This document shows, in pieces, positions 18,697 to 27,703 of a DNA stretch of 64,000 nt (position 1 is the stretch's first letter; the number at the start of each line of letters is the position of its first letter). Both the position numbers and the translations under genes were made by a program. The notes beneath the pieces were generated by a model. It did no database searches, was not told the DNA's origin, and was given only the letters and a program-made list of their open reading frames with translations. The stretch is from Enterococcus hulanensis (GTDB lineage: Bacteria; Bacillota; Bacilli; Lactobacillales; Enterococcaceae): assembly GCF_005405485.1 (NCBI RefSeq), contig NZ_BJED01000004.1, forward strand, positions 62,001 through 126,000. The letters run 5' to 3'.

Positions 18697-18746
18697 CCCT
18701 ACTTTTGGTAAGTAAATTATTTCGCTTTTACTTACCAAAAGTAGGG
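18697..18746. repeat. perfect 20 bp inverted repeat
   Basis: Two perfect 20 nt arms (18697-18716 and 18727-18746), beginning CCCTACTTTTGG, enclose a 10 nt loop. On the plus strand it is followed by GTGTTTTTC, so it can act as a terminator entering or leaving the element; the stem is far longer than most terminators. Confidence 0.75.
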
Positions 18747-18857
18747 TGTTTTTCTGTTAAAAATAGTTTCAAATCAATTATGCATGTTTCTTAATATATT
18801 CAACATGTGTAATCGTGACTGAGTACAGATACAGATTTAATGAGATGATCTTGTAGC

Positions 18858-19256
18858 TTAATCTGTAGTAGTTTCGCTGCATTTTTCTAAACGCGCTGTC
18901 AGTAGAATATCTGCTAACGAGGCGGTTTCATCTCCCGAAGGATGATTATGGGCAATACAAATTGAAACGCTATTCGATAACAGCGCTGCTTTCAATATAT
19001 CTCGTGGATAAGCTAACGATTGGTTGATCGTACCAATATGGATTGTTTGAATGATTGTGGGCTCTAACTTTTGATTTAATCCCGCCATGACTAAATGTTC
19101 TCTATCCTTATTTTCAATAAAGGGTGAAAATAACTGATACAAGGCTTGTGGACTATTACATTTCCTACCTGCATAGAGTACGGATGATTCTTTCACCATC
19201 TGTAAGGAAACGATATTCACACGTTTCTTTGGCTCTATTTTGTTCCTCAATACCAA
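18858..19256 (-). pseudogene. RadC-like JAB/MPN protein, truncated by frameshift
   Basis: The product carries the RadC metalloprotease-like motif AHNHPSGD followed by LADILLTARL, as in element-borne RadC/JAB proteins. It stops at 18858 before the usual C-terminal segment. Immediately after the stop another frame gives LQDHLIKSVSVLS, matching the expected conserved Asp-His region, so a frameshift removed the last 20-30 residues. The start is TTG behind GAAAGAAGG. RadC-like genes are frequent passengers on Firmicutes mobile elements; function there is unknown. Confidence 0.65.
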
Positions 19257-19310
19257 GACCTTCTTTCGATTCTTTTTTATGATTTCCTACTTATGATCTG
19301 ATTCTTTTCA

Positions 19311-19619
19311 TTAGTATTCCTCTGGTAATAACATTGTATGCTCAATAACCCATAATTTCTTTACTTGGAAATTTGTTAATTCCTTCGTTATTCGGCATTC
19401 GTGATAATCGATGAAGAACGGTTCTTCTTGTCGATGAGTGATGTCAATGGTCTTTCGTCGATCATCTCGATTGAACTCAAAAATTTGTAAGTAATCCATT
19501 TGAATCTCTGATTGCTTCACCTTCTCGTCGATCAATTGCCAACAGCGTAATTGAATTTCTTTCGGTACTTGCTCGTTTACTCCTTTCGTAATATAGCGAT
19601 TTTCCTGTGTATCGAACAT
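19311..19619 (-). CDS. small hypothetical mobile-element protein
   Basis: A 102-residue protein (MFDTQENRYITKGVNE at the start) with an excellent AAGGAGGAATAGCC ribosome site. It is charged, soluble and shows no known motif. It precedes the RadC-like gene in the same direction, an arrangement seen on other enterococcal and streptococcal elements. Confidence 0.6.
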   Translation of the reverse strand: MFDTQENRYITKGVNEQVPKEIQLRCWQLIDEKVKQSEIQMDYLQIFEFNRDDRRKTIDITHRQEEPFFIDYHECRITKELTNFQVKKLWVIEHTMLLPEEY

Positions 19620-19648
19620 TGGCTATTCCTCCTTCTGAACATAAAAAT

Positions 19649-19678
19649 AGCCCAATTATCGATTAAGATAATTGGGCT
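19649..19678 (-). terminator. intrinsic terminator of the PTS-GH1-NTF2 operon
   Basis: AGCCCAATTATC and GATAATTGGGCT form a 12 bp stem with a 6 nt loop; the minus strand continues ATTTTTATG. It lies 130 bp after the last gene of the leftward cargo operon. Confidence 0.85.
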
Positions 19679-19809
19679 TCATGATAATAATATATACTTA
19701 TAAAAATTTATGGTTCAAAATAATTATTACTGAGTCAGATAGAAAATAGCGACTTTTATCTTACTATAAACCTATTGAGAATCCATCATTTTTCGAGCAA
19801 ACTTTTTCT

Positions 19810-20790
19810 TTATTTCTCATACTCACCTAACTCAATGATTCCCAAAAAATATTCCCACTTTATAATTTTCCAGCCATTTTTTTCTTTAGTGAATTCAAGT
19901 TCGTATCTTCCACAAGCGTGTTCAATATTGGCATTTTCTTTTGTAAAGTTATACGGATGCTTTCTCTGCTTATGTCCTGCCATTCGGTAAGCCTCAACTT
20001 TTGCTCGATTACCTTCTAATTGAATATTCTTAATCATTACTGGATGAGCCCAGTATCTATCTTTTTGTCGATGATATTTAAGACATTCCAGATAATGTCT
20101 CTTATTCATTGGTCCCCAAGGCGGCATTGCACCAGATAAATGTTCTGACAGAACATTATTTACATGATCAAAAGCCAAATGATCTACACCAAAATTATAT
20201 TTAGAAAAAACTTCTTCAATTTTCTCTTCTTCAGTTAAATAATCTTCCGGTTGATTAATTCTATTCCAAGGAGAGTCAAGTTCACCGCTAATGCACGGAT
20301 AATGAAGACCTGGGACAGTTTTCACCACAGTATCTTCAAAGAACCATTCGTCAGTAAATGTCTCTAAATCTCCTCCGTGTGAGCAAAGATCCATTCTGAT
20401 TTCAACAATCATCCATCCTTCTTCTTTTTTCACCCAGTGGTTAGAAAATAAAGCAGTGAATTCAAATGATTTAGCTTTGTTGCTCCCCTTCTCAAAAGAG
20501 ATTGCTGTTCCTACAACTTCAGCAATTTGTTGTGCTTCGCTCTTGTTAGATTTGCATACAAAATTACATATTCTGGAATGAAAAATATCACTTTTAGGAA
20601 AATCTCGAATAAAGCTTTTCACTCCAAATTTACTATGTTGAGATCCATCAGCATATGCTGCCACAGTACTCAAATAGCACTGTGCTTCATTATCAATAAT
20701 TGTATTCAGCTTTCTAACGTCTTTATCTTTCCACGAATCAATAAACTCATAAAATTTATTCCGAATCTCATTATAATCTTTTTTTGACAA
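19810..20790 (-). CDS. double NTF2/SnoaL-like domain protein (paralogue 1)
   Basis: A 326-residue protein built from two NTF2-fold (SnoaL-like) halves, about residues 1-150 and 180-320. The fold is inferred from the pattern of short helices followed by long strands ending in GWMIVEIRMD and GWKIIKWEY. SnoaL-fold proteins act as dehydratases, cyclases or isomerases on hydrophobic rings, or as binding partners. It is the third gene after the PTS permease and GH1 enzyme, so a role on the released aglycone is inferred. The start is TTG behind GGGGGACC. It is the most distant of the four paralogues. Confidence 0.7.
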   Translation of the reverse strand: MSKKDYNEIRNKFYEFIDSWKDKDVRKLNTIIDNEAQCYLSTVAAYADGSQHSKFGVKSFIRDFPKSDIFHSRICNFVCKSNKSEAQQIAEVVGTAISFEKGSNKAKSFEFTALFSNHWVKKEEGWMIVEIRMDLCSHGGDLETFTDEWFFEDTVVKTVPGLHYPCISGELDSPWNRINQPEDYLTEEEKIEEVFSKYNFGVDHLAFDHVNNVLSEHLSGAMPPWGPMNKRHYLECLKYHRQKDRYWAHPVMIKNIQLEGNRAKVEAYRMAGHKQRKHPYNFTKENANIEHACGRYELEFTKEKNGWKIIKWEYFLGIIELGEYEK

Positions 20791-20803
20791 CTTCAGGTCC
20801 CCC

Positions 20804-22201
20804 TTAAAATGTTCCTCTATTTTTGATAAGTTCTTTGTACCAATAGAAGGAATCCTTTTTGTATCTCTTCAAATCACTTAACTCTTCATCTGATCTATTT
20901 ACGTAGACAAATCCATACCGTTTCCGAATTCCTTGATGAGTAGAAATTAAGTCAATTGCAGACCATGGACAATAACCAATAACAGGAACACCATCTTCTA
21001 CGGCTTTCGCCAATTGAGCAATATGTTGTTCGTAGTAGAAAATTCGTTCTTCATCGTGAATTGTTCCATCTTCTTCTAGTTTGTCATATGTTCCTATCCC
21101 ATTCTCCGAGATCAAAAGCGGAAGTTTATATCTATCATAGACTTCTCGTAGAGTAACTCTAAAGCCAACAGGATCTATTTCCCAACCAAAATCAGTTTCT
21201 TTTAAATATGGATTGTTAACTTGGCGATAGTAGCCTTCTTCTGCCATAGCAATTTGTTGATCTCCATATTCTCCAGAAGATTCTTCCTTATTCGTATTTT
21301 CCTCAACAGTCATCGTATTATAATAATTTACAGCAATGAAATCTGGCTTGGCCTGTTTCAATAACTCCATATCTCCATCTTCAATATGAGGAAGATAATC
21401 GCGATCTTTTAGATAATTCCATGCTTGGAAGTTATACTGTCCATAAACAGACAGATCTAAATAAAGCCAATTTCGGATTGCTGTTGCATTCATAGCTGCC
21501 AAATAGTCTTCTGGACTACAAGACTTTGGATAAGCTGGAGAAATATTGGGTGCTGGTCCAATTTTCGCATTAGGAGCCAACTCATGACATAAAATTGTAG
21601 CCTTGGCTTGTGCAATCTGCATATAGTGATTTTGCTGATAAAGTCCTTTCCATTGTTTCTCTTGTTCTAAAGATGTACCAATGACATTCCCATGTAAAAT
21701 CATTACATTTTGCTCATTAATTGAGAGGAAATAAGGAACTTTTTCTCCATACTCTGAAAAAACAATTCTACTAAACTCTTCAAAGGCATCAATAGTAGCA
21801 GGATTTGACCAACCACCTTCTTTTTCCAATGCATAAGGAAGATCAAAATGAAACATTGTGGCAATAGGTATAATGTCATACTTGAGGCACTCATCAATTA
21901 GTCTATGATAAAAATCTATTCCTTTTTTATTCGATTTCCCTTTACCGTTTGGTAGTATACGCGTCCAAGCAATCGAAAATCTATAAGCTTTTAACCCCAT
22001 TTCCGAAAAAAGTTTAATATCCTCTTTGTATCGATTGTAATGATCAACACATACTTTAAAATCACTGGTATTTTCAAAAACCTCTTTTACATCCTGAACA
22101 CTTTTTCCTTTATTATCAAAATCCCATGCCCCCTCAATTTGGTACGCACTTGTAGATGCTCCCCATAAAAAGTCCTTGTCGAATTTAAAATTTTGTTTCA
22201 T
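20804..22201 (-). CDS. glycoside hydrolase family 1, 6-phospho-beta-glycosidase
   Basis: A 465-residue GH1 enzyme. Acid/base Glu lies in SINEQNV and the nucleophile Glu in LLISENGIG. The C-terminal STHQGIRKRYGFVYV carries the Ser/Lys/Tyr pattern that binds the 6-phosphate in phospho-beta-glucosidases and -galactosidases. It would split phosphorylated glycosides entering through the adjacent PTS into sugar 6-phosphate and aglycone in the cytoplasm. Its start immediately follows the PTS stop with GGAGAT as ribosome site, indicating coupled translation. Confidence 0.9.
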   Translation of the reverse strand: MKQNFKFDKDFLWGASTSAYQIEGAWDFDNKGKSVQDVKEVFENTSDFKVCVDHYNRYKEDIKLFSEMGLKAYRFSIAWTRILPNGKGKSNKKGIDFYHRLIDECLKYDIIPIATMFHFDLPYALEKEGGWSNPATIDAFEEFSRIVFSEYGEKVPYFLSINEQNVMILHGNVIGTSLEQEKQWKGLYQQNHYMQIAQAKATILCHELAPNAKIGPAPNISPAYPKSCSPEDYLAAMNATAIRNWLYLDLSVYGQYNFQAWNYLKDRDYLPHIEDGDMELLKQAKPDFIAVNYYNTMTVEENTNKEESSGEYGDQQIAMAEEGYYRQVNNPYLKETDFGWEIDPVGFRVTLREVYDRYKLPLLISENGIGTYDKLEEDGTIHDEERIFYYEQHIAQLAKAVEDGVPVIGYCPWSAIDLISTHQGIRKRYGFVYVNRSDEELSDLKRYKKDSFYWYKELIKNRGTF

Positions 22202-24238
22202 TTAATCTCCTCTTTCTTCAAAGTGAAAGAAATCTTTTTCTTTCGCATTTATTTTTCCTGATTTATCCAATTGAACCTTACGATTTGGTAAATTGGTAAA
22301 AATAATCGGGCTGATTACAGAAACCTGTGATTTAAGACTTTCTAAATCTACTTTCATAATCAATTGTCCCGCTTCGATAAATGAACCTTGTTCAACAAGC
22401 ACCTCAAACGGAACACCGTCCAATTTGACAGAATCAACTCCGACGTGTATTAAAATTTCTTTTCCTTCGTCTGAAATAATACCTATTGCATGCTTTGTCG
22501 GGAAAATATTATCTACTTTACCATTAACAGGAGAAAAAACCTTTCCATCAGCTAACTCAATTGCAAAGCCAGTTCCCATCATTTCTTCAGAAAAAACTTT
22601 ATCTGGTACTTTATCGATACTTAATAAATTTCCCTCCATTGGTGATAAGATGATTTCTGAAACACCAATTTCTCCTAATTTTGAAGACGTAACATTATCA
22701 CTTTTAGATGGTACTTTCCCTTCCATGATTGATTTGATTTGTTCCTTCAAAAATGCAGCCTGAGTTCCGAATATAATTTGTAATGATGTTCCCACTTGCA
22801 TTACACCGCTGGCGCCCATGTCAACAAAAGCATCTTTATCTACATTTTCAAGTGAGTTCAAACTCACTCTCAGTCTAGTCGCACAAGCATCAATACTTGA
22901 AATATTACTTTTCCCTCCTAATTCGTTGTAAACAGAATAAGCCAAATCAGGAGCGTCTTCTTCAGTACCAGAGTGTTCAATAATTTCATCCTCTCTACCA
23001 GGAGTTTTGAAATTGAATACTTTAATAATGAATTTGAATAAAAAGTAATATAGAACTCCTACAACCAAATTAAGCGGAATAATGAGAGCCCATCCGGGGG
23101 CATTTTGTAACACACCATATACTACGAAATCCATTATTCCTCCACAAAATGTGGAACCTACGTGCACTCCTAAAAGATTAAGAATAGGGAATGACAAAGC
23201 CATAAAGAATGAATGGATAATATATAATGGGAACGTAGTGAATAAGAAGACAAATTCAATTGGTTCAGTTATGCCCGTGAATAATACCGTAACAATACCC
23301 GCGCTGAATAATCCTAAAATACGTTTTCTATTCTCCGGTTTCGCCATTTTCGTAATAGCTAACGCAGCAGCAATACAAAATGCGGGGAACAAATAGCACC
23401 CTCCTGAAAAACTTCCAGCAGTTACAGGCACCCCATCAGCAATTTGGGCTAAGAAAATGTTGATATCACCATGAACAATTTCCCCTGCTGTCGTAGTATA
23501 ATTTCCAAATTGGAAGAAAAATGGTGGGTACCACAAATTGTGTAACCCAAAAGGTATCAATAAGCGATTGACTAATCCAAAGATATAAAGTGTTATAGGA
23601 CTTTGTGAATTAACCATCGTATCCGCTAATCCTAAAATTCCACTCTGAATTGTTGGCCAAATTAAGGCGAAAGGAATTGCCACAATAGAACTAATCACTA
23701 CACTAATGATTGGCACAAATCTCTTTCCTTGAAAAAAGGACAATGCCTGCGGAAATTGTATGTTTTTAAACTTTTTATATGCCCAAGCGACAGTTAGACC
23801 AACGACAATCCCAGAGAAAATACCTGTTTGTAAAGTTGGTGTTCCTAATACAGTTGTATACATTGCTGGATCTTTTTCCATTGTTTCTGCAGTAATTCCT
23901 AAATAGCTACCTATTGCAGCATTAAGAGTTAAGAAGGAGATCACAGCACTTAATGCTGCTACACCATCATGATCACTCAATCCTTCCGCAATCGCGACTG
24001 CAAATAGAATCGGCAAATTTCCAATAACAAGTCCCCCAATAGTGCTAAATAAGGAAGCAATCGCAACGACTACCGCTGAACCTAAAATCGGAATATCTTG
24101 AACAAATGTTTCATTTTGCATGATTGTTCCTAAGCCCAGTAATAGTCCACCAACTGGAATAACAGCGATAACGATCATCATTGCTGGACCAAATTTCTGT
24201 AGTTTATCGAGTACAGATTTTCCAATAGTATTCTTCAT
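22202..24238 (-). CDS. PTS permease EIICBA, glucose family
   Basis: A 678-residue fusion in the order EIIC (about residues 1-400, ten or so membrane helices), EIIB with the phosphocysteine in SSIDACATRLRVSL (about Cys452), and EIIA with the phosphohistidine in ILIHVGVDS (about His598). The CBA order is that of glucose/N-acetylglucosamine-type permeases rather than the BCA order of beta-glucoside permeases. Paired here with a phospho-glycosidase, the substrate is probably a glucoside. The start is ATG 24238 behind GGAGGG; upstream in-frame codons lie in the leader terminator and are not used. Confidence 0.9.
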   Translation of the reverse strand: MKNTIGKSVLDKLQKFGPAMMIVIAVIPVGGLLLGLGTIMQNETFVQDIPILGSAVVVAIASLFSTIGGLVIGNLPILFAVAIAEGLSDHDGVAALSAVISFLTLNAAIGSYLGITAETMEKDPAMYTTVLGTPTLQTGIFSGIVVGLTVAWAYKKFKNIQFPQALSFFQGKRFVPIISVVISSIVAIPFALIWPTIQSGILGLADTMVNSQSPITLYIFGLVNRLLIPFGLHNLWYPPFFFQFGNYTTTAGEIVHGDINIFLAQIADGVPVTAGSFSGGCYLFPAFCIAAALAITKMAKPENRKRILGLFSAGIVTVLFTGITEPIEFVFLFTTFPLYIIHSFFMALSFPILNLLGVHVGSTFCGGIMDFVVYGVLQNAPGWALIIPLNLVVGVLYYFLFKFIIKVFNFKTPGREDEIIEHSGTEEDAPDLAYSVYNELGGKSNISSIDACATRLRVSLNSLENVDKDAFVDMGASGVMQVGTSLQIIFGTQAAFLKEQIKSIMEGKVPSKSDNVTSSKLGEIGVSEIILSPMEGNLLSIDKVPDKVFSEEMMGTGFAIELADGKVFSPVNGKVDNIFPTKHAIGIISDEGKEILIHVGVDSVKLDGVPFEVLVEQGSFIEAGQLIMKVDLESLKSQVSVISPIIFTNLPNRKVQLDKSGKINAKEKDFFHFEERGD

Positions 24239-24250
24239 TTGTTTTCCCTC

Positions 24251-24306
24251 CAAAAAAAATAGGCACAAAAGACCCAAACCAATATGGTTGAGGATCTTTT
24301 GCACCT
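24251..24306 (-). terminator. leader terminator before the PTS permease
   Basis: A near-perfect hairpin spans 24261-24306: outer arms AGGTGCAAAAGATCC and GGGTCTTTTGTGCCT plus an inner AACCA/TGGTT pair, followed by an eight-T run on the transcribed strand, all between promoter and start codon. This is the layout of antitermination control, and a GlcT-type antiterminator is encoded in the same cluster. I could not recognise a classical RAT sequence. Confidence 0.8.
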
Positions 24307-24335
24307 AATTAAATAGTTATGCAAAAATATTTAGT

Positions 24336-24382
24336 TTAACAGCTGTCACATGTATTGTAGTATCACCTCAAAACAAAGTCAA
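24336..24382 (-). promoter_or_regulatory. leftward promoter with operator-like motif
   Basis: On the minus strand TTGACT (24382-24377), 17 nt and TACAAT (24359-24354) form a strong promoter for the PTS operon. The motif TTAACAGCTGTCA (24336-24348) sits at the transcription start and recurs at the rightward promoter. Confidence 0.75.
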
Positions 24383-24406
24383 TCTCTTTTTGAGATTAAA
24401 AAAACA

Positions 24407-24453
24407 TTGACACATCATATGTTATGCGCTTACAATAAGCTTAACAGCTGTCA
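24407..24453 (+). promoter_or_regulatory. rightward promoter with the same operator-like motif
   Basis: TTGACA (24407-24412), 18 nt and TACAAT (24431-24436) are followed at the start point by TTAACAGCTGTCA (24441-24453), identical to the 13-mer at the leftward promoter. A cre-like stretch (TGTAAGCGCATAACA on the minus strand) overlaps the -10 region. Confidence 0.75.
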
Positions 24454-24485
24454 ATAAAAAGAATACCATGTATAACTATTAAATT

Positions 24486-24535
24486 AGGTACATAAAGAAT
24501 CCCCATATAATGGGATCTTTATGTGCCTTTTTGAT
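24486..24535 (+). terminator. leader terminator before the rightward NTF2 operon
   Basis: Arms GGTACATAAAGA-ATCCC and GGGAT-CTTTATGTGCC pair over an 8 nt loop and are followed by TTTTTGATTT, 12 bp before the start codon. Its arms resemble those of the leftward leader terminator, suggesting both leaders respond to one antiterminator. Confidence 0.75.
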
Positions 24536-24547
24536 TTGGAGGAAACT

Positions 24548-25621
24548 ATGACCCATTTAAAAAAATATATTGATTTTTATTCAGGAGATAACAGAAAAGA
24601 AATATTCAAACAGTTCTACTGTCTTATGACCGCTCTCCGGAATAATGATCTAAATAATCCAGAAGCTTTTTTTACTAGTGATTGTATAGCCGATATTAGT
24701 ATGACTGGACACTTTGAAAGTGTTCAAGAAGTATCGAAAGGCTTACAGTGGCCAGGACCAATTATGGACATACAGCGTATTACAATTTGGAACTTCGTCG
24801 CACGTTCTCACAACGGAATAGCTCAGCAAAGTGCTTATGTTCAATGCATATATGCTAAAAAAGAGAGTCAGTTTATTCACCCTTTCGTCTTTGGTGGACA
24901 TTTCGTGAATACATTCAAAAAAACAGATAATGGTTGGAAAATTTCTAATCTCAAATTTGATTTAATGTATGAGAGTGGAAATAATTCCTTTGTGAAAGAT
25001 CATTGGAACCTTATTGATTATGGCATCTTTTATGGACACAAACCAATAATCAATGCTGAAATTGATTCTCCTTGGCATGTGATTCCTCATGACGAAGAGG
25101 AACAAACAGACGTGGAAAAAATTTTTGAAACAGAATTTAAACTAAACTTCGGTATGGATGGAGGCAATTTTGAAATGACCGCCTCAACGTTTACTGAAGA
25201 TGTTCAGTTTAAAATGTCAGCACATAAAAATATCAATAAATATAATCCAACCCAAACCGATGGTGATTACTTTGGAATTGCAGAATGTAATAATTTTTTG
25301 AAATCAAAACACCATAAGGAGCCACGTTTACAACATACAGACACTATGGGTGACATAGTGATTGATGGAAATGAAGCGACCGCCTATATGTTTCGAAGTG
25401 AATTCAATCGGATTGCCAATCAGATATATAAGCCAAGCAACATTTATACCAATGTAAATACTGTTCTTCATATTAATAAATTTAGAAAGATAGATGATGA
25501 ATGGAAGTTATCTGAATTTACTTATCATCCTGTATTAGATTTCGTTGAAGTTCCTAGAGAATTACTTTGCTATGATGACTTAATTTGTGGAGGTAAAAAA
25601 TGGTCAACTATCAAAATATAA
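24548..25621 (+). CDS. double NTF2/SnoaL-like domain protein (paralogue 2)
   Basis: A 357-residue protein with two NTF2-like halves. Conserved blocks shared with the gene at 26553 include DISMTGHF, NFVARSHNGIAQQSAY, HPFVFGG, KFDLMYE and FGMDGG. The start is ATG 24548 behind GGAGGA; the ATG at 24521 is inside the leader terminator. It is first in a rightward operon of three NTF2-like proteins, an OYE and an antiterminator. The repeated His/Asp-rich blocks may line a pocket, but no catalytic residues can be assigned. Function on a glycoside aglycone is inferred from context only. Confidence 0.75.
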   Translation: MTHLKKYIDFYSGDNRKEIFKQFYCLMTALRNNDLNNPEAFFTSDCIADISMTGHFESVQEVSKGLQWPGPIMDIQRITIWNFVARSHNGIAQQSAYVQCIYAKKESQFIHPFVFGGHFVNTFKKTDNGWKISNLKFDLMYESGNNSFVKDHWNLIDYGIFYGHKPIINAEIDSPWHVIPHDEEEQTDVEKIFETEFKLNFGMDGGNFEMTASTFTEDVQFKMSAHKNINKYNPTQTDGDYFGIAECNNFLKSKHHKEPRLQHTDTMGDIVIDGNEATAYMFRSEFNRIANQIYKPSNIYTNVNTVLHINKFRKIDDEWKLSEFTYHPVLDFVEVPRELLCYDDLICGGKKWSTIKI

Positions 25622-26538
25622 TTAATACGTTTCTTGTCGCTTATACGGAAAAAGATTTAAAAACTATGTCTAGCATCTTGGTACCTGATATTAGAATAAA
25701 CTTCTCAAATTTAGGTAGTTTCGAGGGTAATAAAAATGTCGTCAAGGCGCTCACCTTTGAAGATAATTTTAGTATTTCGTCAATAAGTACTACCGGAAGT
25801 ATGGGATACTCTTTAAATGATAAATACATCAATGCTATTACAGCTCATCACATGGTTGCAAACGAAAAATACAACATCCTCTATCCTTTTACCTTTGGCG
25901 GAAAATACGTTTTTGTAATAAACAATGTCACAAATCTAATTGAGGAAATTTATTTTGTCTTAGAGTATCAAGCAGAAAACACAAGTTACTTTATAAATAA
26001 ATGGGGCTTTTCTACAGGAAAAAATGAATACGATATTCTTGAAAGTTATGATCCATCTACTTTCTTAGACAGCTTAAAATTTGAAAAAGATACTGTTAAA
26101 AAAATTAAAATGATTTCTTCTCTTTTCTTTTGGTGTTTAGATACTTATGATTCAGATACTATTTTTAAGCTAATCACTCCTGACTTTTTTATGCAGAGAG
26201 ATCAATCAGTTGGCGATAAAGTATTTTCATGTACAAAAGGAAACTTGCAAAAATTTATTTTAGATACGAAGAACTATTTTGATCTAGATCAAAATAGCTT
26301 AGCAATAAATGACATCAAGCTCGATGATGAAGTAGCTACTGTTTTAGGTCAGCATCTAACTCCTCATAGACTTGGAACGAAAAAATTGAATGCACTAACT
26401 AAATATCATACTTTTTTTGATGAAGACATCATGATTGAATTTTCTAAATCAGATAAGAGTGATTTAAAGATTAAAAAGATAGTCATGACAAAAGCAGCTG
26501 ATGTCCATTATAACCGTATCTCGATCCTCAATTACTAG
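25600..26538 (+). CDS. NTF2/SnoaL-like protein (paralogue 3, divergent)
   Basis: A 312-residue protein of the same two-domain plan but with few of the conserved blocks of its neighbours. It starts at ATG 25600, overlapping the preceding gene by 22 nt, with GGAGGT upstream inside that gene, so translation is coupled. The FLVAYTEKDLKTMSSIL start and the FGGKYVFVI segment echo the NTF2 pattern. The divergence between two well-conserved flanking paralogues suggests a partner subunit rather than a redundant copy. Confidence 0.7.
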   Translation: MVNYQNIINTFLVAYTEKDLKTMSSILVPDIRINFSNLGSFEGNKNVVKALTFEDNFSISSISTTGSMGYSLNDKYINAITAHHMVANEKYNILYPFTFGGKYVFVINNVTNLIEEIYFVLEYQAENTSYFINKWGFSTGKNEYDILESYDPSTFLDSLKFEKDTVKKIKMISSLFFWCLDTYDSDTIFKLITPDFFMQRDQSVGDKVFSCTKGNLQKFILDTKNYFDLDQNSLAINDIKLDDEVATVLGQHLTPHRLGTKKLNALTKYHTFFDEDIMIEFSKSDKSDLKIKKIVMTKAADVHYNRISILNY

Positions 26539-26552
26539 ATATGGAGGTCAAT

Positions 26553-27644
26553 ATGAATAATATCGTAAACTATCTTGCTTTTTATTCTGGTGAAAACCGA
26601 AAACAGATATTTAACCTATTCTATAATTTTTCAAAATATTGGAGAGACAATGACATGGTTAAGATGGCATCGCTTCTAACAGATAATTGTATTCTTGATA
26701 TTAGTATGACTGGTCACTTTCAAGGTAAAAAATTTCTTTCACAAGCTCTGAGTTGGCCCGGTCAAAATATGGATATCAGAATACTGAATTTTTCAAACTT
26801 TGTTTGCCGTAGTCATAATGGTATCGCTCAACAGAGTGCCTATACACAGCACAAGTATGCTGTTAAAGATAATGATGAAATGACTGTTCATCCATTCATC
26901 TTTGGCGGTCAATTCTGTAATACCTTGGAGAAAGTAAATGGCACTTGGCTTTTTTCACATATTCGATTTGATTTGATGTATGAATATGGGAATAACTCAT
27001 TTGTAAAAGACAATTGGAATTTGATCGATTATACCAAATTTTATGGTCATCAACCGATGATTAATCCGGAAATTGAATCTCCCTGGCGACATATTCCTGT
27101 AGATGATGAACCACAGTCAGATGAAGAGCAAGTATTTGAGTTAGAATTTAAAAATAACTTTGGAATGGACGGAGGAGATTTTTCTCTATGTCATGAAGTA
27201 TTTTCTGATGATATTTTTCTTGATTACACTAGTCACAAAAACATGAATAAGAGCGATCCACTAAGTATTGATGGTACCTACTCTGGACGTAAAGAAGCTG
27301 TGAATTTTTTCAAATCAAAACAACATAAAGAAGCGAGATTACAACATACTACTAGCATGGCAGAAATTCAAATAGAAGGCAATACTGCTAGGGCGTATAT
27401 GATTCGAAGTGAATTTAACAGGATCAAAAATTTTATCTACAATGCTGAAACGATATTCCATCACCCCTTAACCGCCATTCATGTCATTGATGCACAAAAA
27501 GAAAATGGCCTTTGGAAAATGAAAGAGATGAGATATTATCCAATAATTCATTTAGTTTCCACTTCTCCATCTGGCCTTTGTTTCGATGAAATGCTTTGTC
27601 TCAATAAGCATTGGAAAAACTTAAAAAAAGAATTGCATATATAA
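26553..27644 (+). CDS. double NTF2/SnoaL-like domain protein (paralogue 4)
   Basis: A 363-residue close relative of the protein at 24548; blocks such as DISMTGHF, SHNGIAQQSAY, NNSFVKD-WNLIDY, FYGH and HKEARLQHT are nearly identical. The start is ATG 26553 with GGAGGT at 26544; an ATG at 26541 overlaps the ribosome site and is unlikely. Its conservation with paralogue 2 points to duplication inside the cluster, perhaps forming heteromers or handling two related aglycones. Confidence 0.75.
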   Translation: MNNIVNYLAFYSGENRKQIFNLFYNFSKYWRDNDMVKMASLLTDNCILDISMTGHFQGKKFLSQALSWPGQNMDIRILNFSNFVCRSHNGIAQQSAYTQHKYAVKDNDEMTVHPFIFGGQFCNTLEKVNGTWLFSHIRFDLMYEYGNNSFVKDNWNLIDYTKFYGHQPMINPEIESPWRHIPVDDEPQSDEEQVFELEFKNNFGMDGGDFSLCHEVFSDDIFLDYTSHKNMNKSDPLSIDGTYSGRKEAVNFFKSKQHKEARLQHTTSMAEIQIEGNTARAYMIRSEFNRIKNFIYNAETIFHHPLTAIHVIDAQKENGLWKMKEMRYYPIIHLVSTSPSGLCFDEMLCLNKHWKNLKKELHI

Positions 27645-27703
27645 AAAAGCAAAGTTACTTATATTAATTCACTGGTTTCGTTAGTTGTCAATTGGAGGAC
27701 ATA

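Noticed and set aside
24521-24547. Upstream ATG that would lengthen the first rightward NTF2-like gene by nine codons
   Set aside because: It is inside the leader terminator hairpin; GGAGGA before ATG 24548 fixes the real start.
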